Assembly (NCBI GenBank): GCA_949373085.1
Contig: CASICJ010000028.1
Location: 1-64,000, forward strand
Source of the DNA: an uncultured Verrucomicrobiales bacterium
GTDB lineage: Bacteria > Verrucomicrobiota > Verrucomicrobiia > Verrucomicrobiales > Akkermansiaceae
Direction: 5' to 3'
Length of the DNA stretch: 64,000 bases
Below the pieces are notes generated by a model, which saw nothing but the letters and a program-made list of their open reading frames with translations, had not been told where the DNA came from and did not search any database. A program made the position numbers and the translations under genes. Shown piece by piece: positions 9,901-17,107 of this stretch (its first letter is position 1; every line of letters starts with the position of its first letter).

Positions 9901-9968
9901 AATCCAAAACCAAACCGGCTGCCAAACCAAAGAAAGAAGAGTCTCCAAAGAAAGGAAAGGCGAAATAA
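6954..9968 (+). CDS. Secreted S9-family (prolyl oligopeptidase-like) serine peptidase
   Basis: This exported alpha/beta-hydrolase peptidase has an N-terminal beta-propeller of PD40/WD40-like repeats. The ORF track starts at TTG 6912. I prefer ATG 6954, where MRSSLALLLTFFLLPISVFA forms a clean signal peptide, giving 1004 residues. The catalytic domain is at the C-terminus: nucleophile Ser808 in GLVGHSWGAY, Asp in GDKDGAVDW and His in GENHSLRK. Unusual additions are a lysine/glutamate-rich low-complexity insert at about residues 318-382 inside the propeller and a lysine-rich tail after the hydrolase domain. Family members cleave oligopeptides; the exact specificity is unknown. The stop codon is two bases before the SDR gene start, so it probably heads the run of genes up to the sulfatase at 14165. 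Confidence 0.9.
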   Translation: MRSSLALLLTFFLLPISVFAEEPAKVDPPKKETPKKKRKQKSPVKPADYAQWERLDPGNRQFSPNGKWLVYGVTRVDEERTLRLHRLTGKKMPEVESFQYGTRPIFSNNSAWLAVTIGKSPAEAKKEPKEKLPGATTHLRNLASKETIIFKNVSAFHFSDDSRFAAIEVNGKSPRKALVVRNLSDKSNTTFGNVTQHAWSDQGSHLAMVIDSPSISNSLQVFSPKIGTLRTLDSSELEYKSLQWRKDSLDLAVMREKKHAEKEDISHTLLAWKEVAQKKTKKLVYDHTKDKNFSAEMFLPVGKISWSEDGAALYCDLKKWEKKPKTPKPKAASEPEKEEGEKEDSEKEPQPKKEDEKETIEKKAPEKKPAPKKEEETKGKTLRDTLQEKSNVEVWHTKDAEIMPLQKKQASSQKNPSRKAMWWLGEESMVQLGNDLTEKIGITRKGNRAIGIDRTPHKETAMFGPRLQDVYKIDTKTGEREKILEGLKYVLSTSPNGRHLLFMRNGQLWAYDLETNQDLHLSKDLDTHFSDEEDDTLAVEKRPYSQGIWLKDSSAFLMYDRYDLWLISPDGSSTTRITNGRKDRIRHRLSQANFLKDNEGFLEPDQALYLALYGDRTKKSGYGKLDAIRSKEPVEVLVWEDKMISSLTRAKNADRYLLTIESGNDSPDIYVSGPNLARRKQISKTNLFQNQYYWGQTELIDFENKNGVKLQGSLRYPANYREGKKYPMVVYIYEKRSQGLHKYEVPSEKHPYNPAVFSAEGYFVFQPDIVYRPQEPGISALECVVPAVEQVLKTGMVDENKIGLVGHSWGAYQTAFIVTRSDLFAAGVAGAPLTNMMSMSVSVYWNSGQTNAAIFTQSQGRMDKPFWQAPENYIRNSPIHGLDNLNTPLLIAFGDKDGAVDWGQGVQMYNAARWAGKENLVMLVYPGENHSLRKEENMVDYHYRIREWFDTHVKGQEAPKWITEGKSFLERQKEKEDQKDKPQSKTKPAAKPKKEESPKKGKAK

Positions 9969-9970
9969 TT

Positions 9971-10750
9971 ATGAGACTTCAAAACCAAATCGTCCTCATC
10001 ACCGGTAGCACCACCGGGATCGGCGCCGCGATGGCCCGCCTCTTCGCAAAGGAAGGTGCCAAAATCATTCTCCATGGACGTAATGTCGAACGAGCCAATG
10101 CTATTCGAGAAGAACTTGGATCTGAAAACTCGGCCTTCGTACAAGGTGATCTTCAAGATCCCGAAGGTCCGGCGCGAATCGCCAGAGGAGCCCTCAACTG
10201 TTTTGGAAAAATCGATTGCCTCGTCAACAATGCGGCCTTTACGACGCGCGGATATTTGCAAGAGACCGATGTCGCTTTTTTCGACCGCATTATTGCAGTC
10301 AACCTGCGAGCACCTATCCAACTCATTCGCCACCTCTTCCCCGCGCTTAAAAAAAGCGAAGGATGTGTCGTCAATATCGGTAGCGTCCTCGCTCACTGCG
10401 GACAAGCCAACATGCTTGCCTACTCGGTTAGCAAAGGAGGGCTCATGACCATGACCCGTAATCTCGCCGACTCCCACGGCACCGACAAAGTTCGCTTCAA
10501 CCAACTCAATGTGGGTTGGACCCTTACCGACAACGAATACCAGGTCAAACTCGACGACGGTCTCGCCGAAGACTGGCCTGAAACCCTTCCCGAATACGCT
10601 GCACCCTCCGGCCGTATCCTGGCTCCTGAGGAAATTGCCGAAGCCGCGGTCTATTGGGCTTCAAAAGCAAGCCGACCCATCACCGGCAGCGTCCTCGAGC
10701 TTGAGCAATACCCACTCATTGGCCGCTACACCAATCACGAAGATAAGTGA
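9971..10750 (+). CDS. Short-chain dehydrogenase/reductase (SDR), sugar oxidoreductase candidate
   Basis: This is a 259-residue classical SDR. The ORF in the track begins inside the previous gene; the ATG at 9971 gives the standard SDR N-terminus. Visible motifs are the NAD(P)-binding TGSTTGIG, the structural NNAA and the catalytic Ser138, Tyr151 and Lys155 (YSVSK). The protein would oxidise or reduce a small alcohol or sugar with NAD(P). Directly upstream is the S9 peptidase (2-base gap), and 68 bases downstream is a YjhG-type aldonate dehydratase. By context it may be an aldose, uronate or keto-deoxy-sugar-acid dehydrogenase in a non-phosphorylative sugar oxidation route; this is inference, as SDR motifs do not reveal the substrate. 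Confidence 0.9.
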   Translation: MRLQNQIVLITGSTTGIGAAMARLFAKEGAKIILHGRNVERANAIREELGSENSAFVQGDLQDPEGPARIARGALNCFGKIDCLVNNAAFTTRGYLQETDVAFFDRIIAVNLRAPIQLIRHLFPALKKSEGCVVNIGSVLAHCGQANMLAYSVSKGGLMTMTRNLADSHGTDKVRFNQLNVGWTLTDNEYQVKLDDGLAEDWPETLPEYAAPSGRILAPEEIAEAAVYWASKASRPITGSVLELEQYPLIGRYTNHEDK

Positions 10751-10818
10751 CACCAAAATTATTTTCGAACCTCTGCTGATTTACTCCTCTGCGTGAATCC
10801 CACTTTTTATAAATCTTA

Positions 10819-12747
10819 ATGTCCCGCTCACTTATCTTCGACTCCGGCCTTGAGGAAATTTATACCCTCAAAACTAAAGCGCCCGGACCATCCGGAGCTC
10901 TCCCATTTCTCCCAGAAAAATTAGCCACCGAACCTTCAGGTCATCTCTTTGGATGGACGCAGAATGTTGGGATGGGCTGGTCCTCGGAGAAAGTTTCAGG
11001 TGGCGACTATCTCATTCTCTCCACCCAAGGTGGCATTCGTCGTGAGGACGGCACTCCCGTAGCCCTTGGCTATCATACTGGTCATTTTGAAGTTGGTCTT
11101 CTGATGGAGGAAGCTGCGAAAACGATCACTGCCGCAAAAGGCGTTCCCTTTGCTGGCTTCGTCTCTGATCCTTGCGACGGAAGAACCCAAGGAACCGACG
11201 GAATGATGGATTCCCTTCCTTATCGTAATGATGCCTCGATGGTTTTCCGCCGTCTAATTCGTTCTCACCCAACCCGCAAAGGTGTCGTCGGAGTGGCCAC
11301 TTGTGACAAGGGTCTCCCTGCCATGTTGATGGCGCTCGCTGCAACCCCGTCACTCCCTACCATTCTTGTTCCAGGTGGCGTATCATTGCTAAGCGAGGAG
11401 ACCGACGAAGACCTTGGTCGAATCCAAACTATCGGCGCGCGCTATTCCCAAGGCGAGATCTCTCTCGACTACGCAGCTCACGCTGCCTGCCGGTCTTGCG
11501 GTTCCGCTGGTGGCGGATGTCAGTTCCTCGGGACCGCTGCTACTGCTCAAGTGGTTGCTGAGGCACTCGGCCTCTCTCTTCCCCATTCCGCCCTCGCACC
11601 ATCCGGAACCGAGATTTGGAAAGACATGGGACGCCGATCTGCTCTTGCGATGCTCGACCTAGAAAAGAATGGCCTTACCACCGCCGATATCCTTTCGGAG
11701 AAATCACTAGAAAATGCCCTCGCCCTCCACTGCGCCTTTGGTGGCTCCACCAACCTAATCATGCACCTCCCAGCGATTGCCCATCAAGCTGGCTTAAGGC
11801 GCCCCAATGTCGATGACTGGCGTCGTTTTAACGCCGAGATTCCACGCCTCGTCGACGCTCTTCCAAACGGGCCACAACACTTTGCAACCGTCCAGGTCTT
11901 CCTTGCTGGCGGAGTCCCCGAGGTGATGCTTCACCTTCGTGACATGGGAAAACTTCATCTTGATGTCATGACTGTCACCGGACAAACGATCGGTGAAAAC
12001 CTAGAATGGTGGGAAAATTCCGAACGCCGTATTCGTCTCAAGGAAAAACTCACTCAACTTGACGGTATTGATCCAGATGACGTCATACAATCCCCGGCCC
12101 GAGCCCGCGAAAACGGACTCACCTCTACCGTCACTTTTCCTACAGGAAATCTTGCACCCGAAGGTTCGCTTATTAAATCTACGGCCATAGATCCCGCGCT
12201 TATTGATAGCCAAGGAATCTATCTGCACGAGGGTCCAGCTCGTGTTTTCACCTCTGAACCAGATGCCATCGCCGCTGTTAAATCAACCGGTAACGACCGC
12301 ATTTGCAAAGGCGACGTCATTGTCCTCATCGGATACGGCCCCATCGGTTGTGGCATGCCAGAAACCGCCCAACTCACGATCGCACTTAAGCATCTTTCGT
12401 GGGGTAAAGAGGTCGCTCTCATCACCGATGGCCGATTCTCCGGCGTCTCGACGGGAGCCTGTATCGGACACATCTCCCCAGAAGCTTGGTCTGGCGGCCC
12501 GATCGGAAAACTCCGTGATGGCGACCCTATTCGCATTGAAATTAACTGCCACAATATGACTGGTTCTGTTGATTACACTGGCACCGAAAATATCACCTCT
12601 CGTGATATCAACCCTGCTCTTCAACCCAATCCCGATGTTCCTGATGACACTCGGCTCTGGGCTGCTCTTCAGGATGTCAGCGGTGGCTCCTGGGGCGGCT
12701 GCGTTTACGATGTCGATGCCATCATCTCAAAACTGAAAAACTCATGA
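10819..12747 (+). CDS. yjhG: IlvD/Edd-family sugar-acid dehydratase, YjhG/YagF type
   Basis: This 642-residue protein dehydrates a sugar acid (aldonate) to a 2-keto-3-deoxy acid using an Fe-S cluster. From memory it matches Escherichia coli YjhG/YagF (D-xylonate dehydratases, about 655 residues) over its full length. Shared segments include SDPCDGRTQGT, DSLPYRNDASMV, CQFLGTA, HSALAPSG, GLTSTITF-like GLTSTVTF and RFSGVSTGACIGH. Candidate cluster cysteines are in DPCDGRT, ATCDKG and CRSCGSAGGGC. That separates it from true branched-chain IlvD enzymes, which are shorter and lack these segments. It lies between an SDR and a sulfatase and overlaps the sulfatase by four bases (ATGA), so the three are very likely one operon. 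The substrate could be xylonate, but fuconate, galactonate or arabinonate are possible in this setting. Confidence 0.9.
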   Translation: MSRSLIFDSGLEEIYTLKTKAPGPSGALPFLPEKLATEPSGHLFGWTQNVGMGWSSEKVSGGDYLILSTQGGIRREDGTPVALGYHTGHFEVGLLMEEAAKTITAAKGVPFAGFVSDPCDGRTQGTDGMMDSLPYRNDASMVFRRLIRSHPTRKGVVGVATCDKGLPAMLMALAATPSLPTILVPGGVSLLSEETDEDLGRIQTIGARYSQGEISLDYAAHAACRSCGSAGGGCQFLGTAATAQVVAEALGLSLPHSALAPSGTEIWKDMGRRSALAMLDLEKNGLTTADILSEKSLENALALHCAFGGSTNLIMHLPAIAHQAGLRRPNVDDWRRFNAEIPRLVDALPNGPQHFATVQVFLAGGVPEVMLHLRDMGKLHLDVMTVTGQTIGENLEWWENSERRIRLKEKLTQLDGIDPDDVIQSPARARENGLTSTVTFPTGNLAPEGSLIKSTAIDPALIDSQGIYLHEGPARVFTSEPDAIAAVKSTGNDRICKGDVIVLIGYGPIGCGMPETAQLTIALKHLSWGKEVALITDGRFSGVSTGACIGHISPEAWSGGPIGKLRDGDPIRIEINCHNMTGSVDYTGTENITSRDINPALQPNPDVPDDTRLWAALQDVSGGSWGGCVYDVDAIISKLKNS

Positions 12748-14165
12748 AGCATCTCCTCGCCACCCTTGCTTTAATTTCCCTTTCTGCCTTCGGAATTGAA
12801 AAGCCGAACGTCTTATTTATCATCTCGGATGATCTGACCGCCACCGCGCTTTCGTGCTATGGCAACACAGTCTGTAAAACCCCGAACATTGATCGTCTTG
12901 CCTCACAAGGCACCCGGTTTACCAAGGCCTATTGCCAGGGGACCTACTGCGGCCCTTCCCGGGCCTCCTTCATGAGTGGGTATTACCCACACGCCATCAA
13001 AATGCTCGGCTATGGATCACCCCGGCCAGCCATTGGAGAGCGAGCTACCTGGGCTCAACATTTCAAAAATAATGGCTACCACACTGCGCGAGTCTCCAAG
13101 ATCTTCCACATGGGCGTTCCCGGTGGAATTGAAAAAGGCACCGATGGTGCTGACGACCCGGCCTCTTGGACCGAGCGATTTAACTCAGCAGGCCCAGAAT
13201 GGAAAGCTACAGGAGATGGTGAAACTTTGGAAAATAATACCGACGGACGAAAGCCCGGCCCGGTAGGTGGTAATACTTTTGTCGTCGTAGAAGCCGATGG
13301 CGATGATCTCGTGCACTCCGACGGAAAAACCGCCGCCAAAGCCGTAGAACTCATCAAGCAGCATAAAGATAAACCCTTCTTTATCGGAGTCGGTTTTGTA
13401 CGGCCTCACGTTCCGTTTGTCGCACCGAGAAAGGACTATACCGACTTCCTTCCCTACTCAAAAATGCAGCTACCTCCAAAACTCAAAGACGATTGGGCTG
13501 ATATTCCAAAGGCGGGAATCAACTACAAAACAAGTAAGAATATGAAGATGGACGTTCGTCGACAAAAGAAGGCTGTGGGCGGATATTACGCTTCTGTTGC
13601 GTTCATGGACCGTATGGTTGGGCAGGTGCTCGATGGATTGGAGGAAGCCGGTTTAGAAGACAGCACTATCGTCATTTTCACCAGCGATCACGGCTACCAT
13701 TTGGGCGAGCATGATTTCTGGGCCAAAGTCAGCCTTCACGATGAGTCTGCCGCTGTCCCACTCATCATCCGCATGCCGGGTAAAAAACCCGCTGTTTGTC
13801 ACTCTCTGGTCGAACTCCTCGATCTTTACCCCACTCTTTCCAATCTCTGCGGCCTCAAAATTCCCAAACGCCTACAAGGAAAGGACATCTCCAAGATGAT
13901 GAACGACCCTGCAAAGGAAGTTCGTAAAGCTGCCTTCAGCGTAAACGGGAAAGGCTTTCTCCTAAGAGAACAAAACTGGGCTTATATTGCATACGGAAAA
14001 GACGGCCAAGGTGATCAAGAACTCTTCGATATGAAGCAGGATCCCAAACAATTTATCAACCTCGCCAAGGATCCCAAACATGCTCAGACCATTACCCGCT
14101 TCCAAAAGCAAATGGCTGCCAAACTCAAGGAAGTGCTAACCAATGACTTGGGCCTAAAGTATTAA
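12744..14165 (+). CDS. Secreted sulfatase, iduronate-2-sulfatase-like
   Basis: This is a 473-residue type I sulfatase with signal peptide MKHLLATLALISLSAFG. The N-terminal metal-binding aspartates are in FIISDDLT. The formylglycine site is Cys69 in CGPSRASFMSG, which fits CxPSR. Further active-site segments are VGFVRPHVPFVAP and FTSDHGYHLGEH, the latter common in iduronate-2-sulfatase-like and choline-sulfatase-like groups. It should hydrolyse a sulfate ester on a sugar in the periplasm or outside. Its ATG overlaps the stop of the dehydratase gene, which implies translational coupling. That links desulfation to sugar-acid catabolism. Confidence 0.93.
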   Translation: MKHLLATLALISLSAFGIEKPNVLFIISDDLTATALSCYGNTVCKTPNIDRLASQGTRFTKAYCQGTYCGPSRASFMSGYYPHAIKMLGYGSPRPAIGERATWAQHFKNNGYHTARVSKIFHMGVPGGIEKGTDGADDPASWTERFNSAGPEWKATGDGETLENNTDGRKPGPVGGNTFVVVEADGDDLVHSDGKTAAKAVELIKQHKDKPFFIGVGFVRPHVPFVAPRKDYTDFLPYSKMQLPPKLKDDWADIPKAGINYKTSKNMKMDVRRQKKAVGGYYASVAFMDRMVGQVLDGLEEAGLEDSTIVIFTSDHGYHLGEHDFWAKVSLHDESAAVPLIIRMPGKKPAVCHSLVELLDLYPTLSNLCGLKIPKRLQGKDISKMMNDPAKEVRKAAFSVNGKGFLLREQNWAYIAYGKDGQGDQELFDMKQDPKQFINLAKDPKHAQTITRFQKQMAAKLKEVLTNDLGLKY

Positions 14166-14308
14166 GCCGTATCTTTTTTCTCTAATAATTTTTAAGGTCA
14201 CGAGACCTTACCTTAGGAGGAGATCTGTCTATCGTAGAATATCCGCGCGAAATCCTTGGTTTTGGTATAAATTCCAGAGCTCTGAGCCTACACCCCAATT
14301 CCAACTAA

Positions 14309-14339
14309 GAAAAATGGCCCGAACCTGAAGGCTCGGACC
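14309..14339 (-). terminator. Rho-independent terminator for the CIA30-fasciclin gene
   Basis: Read on the minus strand, a 10-bp stem (GGTCCGAGCC with GGTTCGGGCC, two G-T pairs) with loop TTCA is followed by ATTTTTC. It lies about 30 bases after the stop codon of the gene at 14369-16084. Confidence 0.8.
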
Positions 14340-14368
14340 AGTGTGAGAGACCTTTTTGAGGTCAAACC

Positions 14369-16084
14369 CTAGTTCTTGGAAAGAGTAGTATAAACGTGGT
14401 CCAACCCACTTCGAAGAACCCAAGCCCGTTCGGTATCGCTTTCAATATTCCCAGCCTTTTCTACCAATTGCTTGATCACCATACTGACGCGAGAATCAAC
14501 GCAAGACGCTTTTGAAATGGAGACCATACAGTCACGGTAGATGCTCGCGCACTCACCGTGCTCCCCACTGTTGAAAATCGGAACCCCGCGGTCGATCGCT
14601 GTCTCAATCTGCTCGAGGGGCGTCTTGTCAGTAATAGAAGTAGTTTTACTCTCATCGCGAGTCGAAGATGGAAGGATGACTGCGTCGATCACGTGGATGA
14701 CCCCATTGTCACACTTGATATCAGTCTTGATTATTGTCGCTCCATTGACCTTAAGGAGACCATCCACGACGTCAAATTTTAGCGATCCACCGCTAAGAGA
14801 CTTTGCGGTGCCAACATTCAAGGCGTCACCAGCGCTGACTTTTCCCGGGATGGCATGGAGGCTCAAAATAGCTGTCAACTTGCCACGATTTTCGGACTTC
14901 AGTAGCTCCTCAACAGTGCCCTTAGGCAGGGCGGCAAATGCAGCATCTGTCGGAGCCAAAACAGTCACGTTTTGATCACTAGTCAGTGCATCGGTCAGCC
15001 CAACAGCATCAACTGCTGCGAGAAGGGTCGTGAAATTGCCAGCACGCTTTGCAACGCTCGCAATGTCATTGGATGGCTCGGGAGCCTCTGGGGGAAGAAT
15101 GACTGAATCGATCACATGAATGACGCCGTTTGAGCATTGAACATCTGCGTTGATGATCGCAGCGTCGTTGACACGAACCCGACCTTCCAAAAAAGCAATC
15201 TTAACAGGAGATCCCTGAACTGTTTTTGCTTCTGCAGCAGAAAGCGCGTCGGCCAAATTTACGGAACCGCCTACGACGTGGTAGGTGAGGATGGCCTGAA
15301 GCTTCGCACTGTTTTCCGGCTTCAAGAGTGTCTCGATGGTACCCTTAGGAAGTTTCTTAAACGCTTCGTCCGTTGGGGCAAAAACCGTGAAGGGCCCCTT
15401 GCTCTGGAGAGTGTCTACTAGTTTCGCCTCTGTCAAAGCCTTTGCAAGAATTCCAAACCGTCCATCTGCGAGAGCCGCTGAAACAATATCGTCCCCACCA
15501 GTTGCACTATTAAATGAACGAATCCAATCAACCTGTAGCTCAAATGGGCCCTGCTTCTTGTCGCCAAGAAGAAGACCGACCCGACTGATCTTGCCAGGAT
15601 TGAACTTCTCCTTGGAAAGGCTCATCCCACGAAAACTTCCTTTGAATTGATCAAAGGGCACTTTAACTTCAATCCACTCGTCTTTCTTCGTCTTGAAGTC
15701 TGCCTTAAACGAGATCTCCATCCCCCGAAACCGGGCTTCAGTACTGAACCGCATCTGATAGGTGCGGCCGTCACCCTTAACCCGAGCAACGAGGCCATCT
15801 GCCTCGGCAAGATTCATCTTAAGCTTTTCGGTCCGGAGTGAGGAAAAACCCCCGTTATTTTCTAAAGAAAGCTTTCCGCTGAACGTGAGAATCCCATCGT
15901 CTGAAACCCTGATACTGCCTTTCGACCGCCCGCCCATCACGCCATCATCGACAACACGCCAACCGAGAGACTCGGCCTCGCTCGAATCGAATTCGGCGAC
16001 AGAGTTTTTCCCGGCTAACGCAGGAGTTTGGGAAAGGGCCAAACATGCGACGGCCAGAGCTGTTTTTTGAAACGGGTTTTTCAT
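14369..16084 (-). CDS. Secreted CIA30-domain plus two-fasciclin-domain protein
   Basis: This 571-residue exported protein has signal peptide FQKTALAVACLALSQTPALA. Residues about 27-195 resemble the CIA30/NDUFAF1 domain, with WRVVDDGVMGGRS near the start and the galactose-binding-like fold expected for that family. Two fasciclin (FAS1) domains follow at about 200-345 and 350-480. Each has the H1 motif FTVFAPTDEAF or VTVLAPTDAAF and the H2-like NGVIHVIDSVIL or NGVIHVIDAVIL. The last 90 residues are cysteine-containing (GECASIYRDC) and unassigned. FAS1 domains mediate adhesion in many organisms, so a surface or matrix role is plausible but not shown. The gene is convergent with the sulfatase operon and has its own terminator. 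Confidence 0.88.
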   Translation of the reverse strand: MKNPFQKTALAVACLALSQTPALAGKNSVAEFDSSEAESLGWRVVDDGVMGGRSKGSIRVSDDGILTFSGKLSLENNGGFSSLRTEKLKMNLAEADGLVARVKGDGRTYQMRFSTEARFRGMEISFKADFKTKKDEWIEVKVPFDQFKGSFRGMSLSKEKFNPGKISRVGLLLGDKKQGPFELQVDWIRSFNSATGGDDIVSAALADGRFGILAKALTEAKLVDTLQSKGPFTVFAPTDEAFKKLPKGTIETLLKPENSAKLQAILTYHVVGGSVNLADALSAAEAKTVQGSPVKIAFLEGRVRVNDAAIINADVQCSNGVIHVIDSVILPPEAPEPSNDIASVAKRAGNFTTLLAAVDAVGLTDALTSDQNVTVLAPTDAAFAALPKGTVEELLKSENRGKLTAILSLHAIPGKVSAGDALNVGTAKSLSGGSLKFDVVDGLLKVNGATIIKTDIKCDNGVIHVIDAVILPSSTRDESKTTSITDKTPLEQIETAIDRGVPIFNSGEHGECASIYRDCMVSISKASCVDSRVSMVIKQLVEKAGNIESDTERAWVLRSGLDHVYTTLSKN

Positions 16085-16249
16085 AACTCTCTAACAACGC
16101 ACTGGAAATTTTTCTGTCAAAGAGATTTTACGCCCTAATTTATTTAGGAAACCAAGAAGACTTTACTAATGAACAAACTCCCCGAGATACCTCTGAGAAT
16201 CCTTCTTGTCCGTCTTCGCAAGACCCACAATTAATCCAGCGAAGAAAAA

Positions 16250-16971
16250 TCATAGAAACAACGCCTTCAATTCACTGATCTTCCCAATTGTCTTATCAGG
16301 CTCAATATCACCAGACTTACGTTCAAATTTCTCATAAGGCAGGTGCTCAGTCGTAAGAATTGAATTCATTCCCATCCCCTTTGAACCCTGCACATCGGCA
16401 AGCCAATTATCACCAACATAAACGCACTCACTCGGGTCACTTTGCAATTGTTCTAAAAGCGCCTGATAGGGGCGTGGATCCGGCTTGACCCAACCAATCT
16501 CCCCCGACACCACAATCGCATCAAAGAATTGAGTCATCCCGAGCCTTTCAACACCATCACGAATCGAACGGCTACAAGGAAAATTGGATAACAAGGCAAG
16601 CCTATATGATTTAGCGAGGTCACTCAGAAGAGGTAAAATAACATCCGACAATTCAATGATCTCAACAAAAATCTTATGTCGCTCCTCAGCTAACTCTTTG
16701 ACCTGAGCCTCCGTTGCGGCGACCGGATAAATTCCCTCGATGAGCTCACGACATCATTTTCCCGATAACCATTGTGATAAGGGGCCACGATTTGACGATC
16801 CCGAATCGCCTTCAGTTTTGCAGTGTCACAACTTCCAAAAATTTCCGTAAGCTTGGAAGTCAGCCCCTGATATTGTTTCGCAATCTGCCTCGGACCAAAT
16901 CCTATTAAAGTATTACCCAAATCAAAACAGATCACTTTGATATTTTTAAAGTCAGCGTCCATCATTATCAT
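16250..16971 (-). pseudogene. HAD-superfamily hydrolase split by a frameshift
   Basis: Two minus-strand ORFs (16690-16971 and 16250-16651) are one HAD phosphatase of about 240 residues. The first holds motif I, VICFDLGNTLIGFG. The second holds motif II (LLSNF), the motif III lysine in WVKPDPRPYQ and motif IV GDNWLADVQG. Between them the second frame stays open and reads ELIEGIYPVAATEAQVKELA, directly continuing the first product after NDVV. The break is near 16741-16752 and corresponds to one missing base (or two extra). All catalytic motifs survive on either side. The gene may therefore be recently inactivated, or the base may be a sequencing or assembly error. It is similar in kind to phosphoglycolate- or YjjG-like phosphatases; the substrate is unknown. 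Confidence 0.82.
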
Positions 16972-17107
16972 TGTATCTGTATTGCTCGGAACAGATTTGC
17001 AAGCCGCTTCCAGATCCCCGAAAGAGGGGAAGTCTTTTTCCTTCTAATAAGTAGAAAATCTATTTGGCGGATTGCGATAAGACGCCCAGAACATAAGCTG
17101 GCCAAAC

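Noticed and set aside
9656-9970. N-terminal extension of the SDR ORF
   Set aside because: It overlaps the S9 peptidase in another frame; the SDR fold begins exactly at ATG 9971.
9899-10504. 201-aa minus-strand ORF over the SDR gene
   Set aside because: It is antisense to the SDR with its TGxxxGIG and YxxxK motifs.
14190-14208. TAAGGTC/GACCTTA hairpin after the sulfatase at 14165
   Set aside because: The stem is only 7 bp and no T-run follows on either strand.
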